Shown: positions 5,541 through 6,863 of the stretch, piece by piece
Layout of the letters: each line of letters opens with the position of its first letter
Numbering within the stretch: position 1 is the stretch's first letter
From: Clostridiaceae bacterium
GTDB lineage: Bacteria > Bacillota > Clostridia > Oscillospirales > Acutalibacteraceae
Assembly (NCBI GenBank): GCA_016292705.1
Contig: JAEDHZ010000082.1
Span: forward strand, 1-6,863
Reading direction: 5' to 3'
Length of the DNA stretch: 6,863 nucleotides
Made by a program: the position numbers and the translations under genes
Notes under the pieces: generated by a model
The model's database searches: none
What the model saw: the letters and a program-made list of their open reading frames with translations, nothing else
Told to the model about the DNA's origin: nothing

Positions 5541-6746
5541 TTATTTCATAAGTCTTCTGATAACAGCCTCGCAGTCCGCCTCGTCCATAATTTTCGGAAC
5601 GGGATAAAGCGGATTGGCCTCTTTAAGAGCACGCTTGACGATTGTCGGAATGTCCTCTTCCTTGATGCAATCAAAGCCGTCGGGAATGTTCATATCCTGA
5701 TTGAGTTTCTTAACGGCTTCAATGAAAGCAACAGCCTTTTCGCTGTCGGTGCCTTCGGTCTTAACGCCGGTAATAACAGCAAGTTTTGCAAGGCGCTCAT
5801 GAGCCGTTGCGCCGTAATACTCAAGAACATACGGAAGAATAACAGCCATTGCAAGACCGTGCGGAATGTGATAGAAGCCGCCGAGGTTATGACCGATTGC
5901 GTGAACATAGCCGACATAAGCTCTTGTGAAAGCCATACCTGCATAGTATGAAGCCTTGAGCATATTGTTTCTTGCTTCAATGTCCTTGCCGTTCTGATAT
6001 GCCTTTTCAACATTTGCAAAAATCATGCGTGTTGCTTTTTCGGCATAAGCCTCGGTTGAACGGACATTGCTCTTTCCGATGTATGCTTCAACAGCGTGGG
6101 TCAATGCGTCCATACCTGTTGTTGATGTGATATGCGCGGGAAGACCAACGGTAAGCTCCGGATCAAGAACAGCATACTTAGGACGAAGACGGGGGTCGTT
6201 GATGGCGTTCTTTTCATGGGTTGCGGGATCGGAAACAACGGCTGCAAGTGTGGTTTCCGATCCGGTTCCTGCGGTTGTCGGAACGGCAAAGAGCGGCGGA
6301 AGCTTATGATGAAGCTTGATAACGCCTCTCATCTGCTTGACGGAAAGCTTCGGATTGGTAACTCTTGCGGCTGCAGCTTTTGCGCAGTCCATCGGTGAAC
6401 CGCCGCCGAAAGCGATAACACCCTCGCAGTTGTTGTCAAGATAGAGCTTGCGGGCATCTTCGATATTGTCGATTGTCGGATTGGGCTGAGTTCCGTCATA
6501 AACTGCGTACTCAACGCCTTCCCTTTCAAGGGCGGCAAAAAGTCCGTCAAGGATATGAAGGCTCATAAGTCCCTGGTCGGTAACGACGAGAACACGCCTG
6601 AGGCCCTTTGACTTGATGAGGGCCGGGAGACGGTCAATCGCCCCGGGTCCCTCAAGGAGCTCCGGCTCCGACCAATCAAAGGCATACATGGCGATCTTCA
6701 TGATTTTCTGAAAAGCTCTGTAATATGCTTTTTTAAGCTGCCACAT
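5541..6746 (-). CDS. Iron-containing (group III) alcohol dehydrogenase
   Basis: This cytoplasmic NAD(P)-dependent dehydrogenase of the Fe-ADH family interconverts an alcohol and its aldehyde, typically regenerating NAD(P)+ in fermentation. The 401-residue protein has the N-terminal cofactor domain with GGGSPMDCAK (114-123) and PTTAGTGSE (156-164), then the metal domain. Ligands match the FucO pattern: Asp213 and His217 in GMDALTHAVEAY, His282 in VHAIGHNLGG and His296 in IPHG. All four are present, so activity is expected. The first 30 residues, including KIAMYAFDWSEPELLEG, resemble a Firmicutes subgroup known from memory; the substrate (ethanol, butanol, 1,3-propanediol or another) cannot be assigned. 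The ATG at 6746 is favoured because AAAGGA (6763-6758) matches the anti-Shine-Dalgarno at a suitable aligned distance. ATG 6758 has almost no gap, and TTG 6830 coincides with the -35 box. It is monocistronic. Confidence 0.93.
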   Translation of the reverse strand: MWQLKKAYYRAFQKIMKIAMYAFDWSEPELLEGPGAIDRLPALIKSKGLRRVLVVTDQGLMSLHILDGLFAALEREGVEYAVYDGTQPNPTIDNIEDARKLYLDNNCEGVIAFGGGSPMDCAKAAAARVTNPKLSVKQMRGVIKLHHKLPPLFAVPTTAGTGSETTLAAVVSDPATHEKNAINDPRLRPKYAVLDPELTVGLPAHITSTTGMDALTHAVEAYIGKSNVRSTEAYAEKATRMIFANVEKAYQNGKDIEARNNMLKASYYAGMAFTRAYVGYVHAIGHNLGGFYHIPHGLAMAVILPYVLEYYGATAHERLAKLAVITGVKTEGTDSEKAVAFIEAVKKLNQDMNIPDGFDCIKEEDIPTIVKRALKEANPLYPVPKIMDEADCEAVIRRLMK

Positions 6747-6767
6747 TTCAAAAAACATCCTTTCTTT

Positions 6768-6781
6768 CCGGAATAGTCCGG
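6768..6781 (-). promoter_or_regulatory. Small leader hairpin next to the alcohol dehydrogenase ribosome binding site
   Basis: CCGGA (6768-6772) and TCCGG (6777-6781) form a five-base GC-rich inverted repeat with a four-base loop, inside the roughly 50-base leader. Its minus-strand 3' arm ends four bases before AAAGGA. It could shield the 5' end or influence ribosome access, but no switching partner is visible. Confidence 0.4.
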
Positions 6782-6801
6782 TGAATAAATCTATCACGGA
6801 T

Positions 6802-6830
6802 ATCTTACTATTATTTTCCTGAGTTTTCAA
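6802..6830 (-). promoter_or_regulatory. Sigma-A promoter of the alcohol dehydrogenase gene
   Basis: On the minus strand TTGAAA (6830-6825) and TAAGAT (6807-6802) are spaced by exactly 17 bases. Transcription would start near 6795, leaving a leader of about 49 bases before the ATG at 6746. The gene is therefore likely transcribed alone, between this promoter and the hairpin at 5492-5519. Confidence 0.7.
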
Positions 6831-6863
6831 GTACTATTTATGAATTTTCTGATTAACGGCAAA

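Noticed and set aside
1..6863. A novel multi-gene defence, mobile or biosynthetic system
   Set aside because: The genes have separate promoters and terminators and belong to housekeeping or accessory enzyme families. There are no transposases, integrases, repeats, toxins, nucleases or clustered biosynthetic enzymes.

Overview
The window looks like chromosomal DNA from a low-to-moderate-GC Gram-positive anaerobe, most likely a gut-type member of the Clostridia (Ruminococcaceae/Oscillospiraceae are plausible). The evidence is strong GAGG-type ribosome binding sites, textbook sigma-A promoters with 17-bp spacers, AT-rich intergenic regions, and gene families common in that group: a YusI-type ArsC/Spx-like thioredoxin-fold protein, a BIG2 plus DUF4474-like surface protein, a C45/choloylglycine-hydrolase-like enzyme and a Firmicutes iron-dependent alcohol dehydrogenase. 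The taxonomic placement is inference from recalled family resemblance, not from a database search.

Layout from left to right. A short plus-strand gene (42-392) encodes the ArsC/Spx-family protein. It converges on everything else, and a strong hairpin flanked by A and T runs (411-458) can stop transcription from both sides. All other genes are on the minus strand. Read in their own direction from the right end they are: an iron-dependent alcohol dehydrogenase (6746-5541) with its own promoter and terminator; a C45-type Ntn-hydrolase (5313-4114) with its own consensus promoter; a two-gene operon of a membrane-anchored GDPD-like protein (3891-3088) followed after 18 bp by an NADP-dependent isocitrate dehydrogenase (3069-1870), ended by a 12-bp-stem hairpin; and a secreted or membrane-attached protein with a BIG2 and a DUF4474-like region (1699-488), again with its own promoter.

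The genes do not form an obvious single pathway. Five core promoters are visible and each transcription unit seems independent. Isocitrate dehydrogenase supplies 2-oxoglutarate and NADPH, and the alcohol dehydrogenase balances NAD(P)H during fermentation. The GDPD-like, C45 and DUF4474 proteins are variable or poorly characterised families whose substrates cannot be read from the sequence.

For three minus-strand genes the longest reading frame begins at a TTG that is the first three bases of the -35 hexamer. The true starts are internal ATGs with good ribosome binding sites, and these are used here. I found no RNA gene, CRISPR array, insertion sequence or phage gene, and no convincing undescribed multi-gene system. 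The most unusual items are the altered catalytic positions of the GDPD-like protein and its pairing with isocitrate dehydrogenase.
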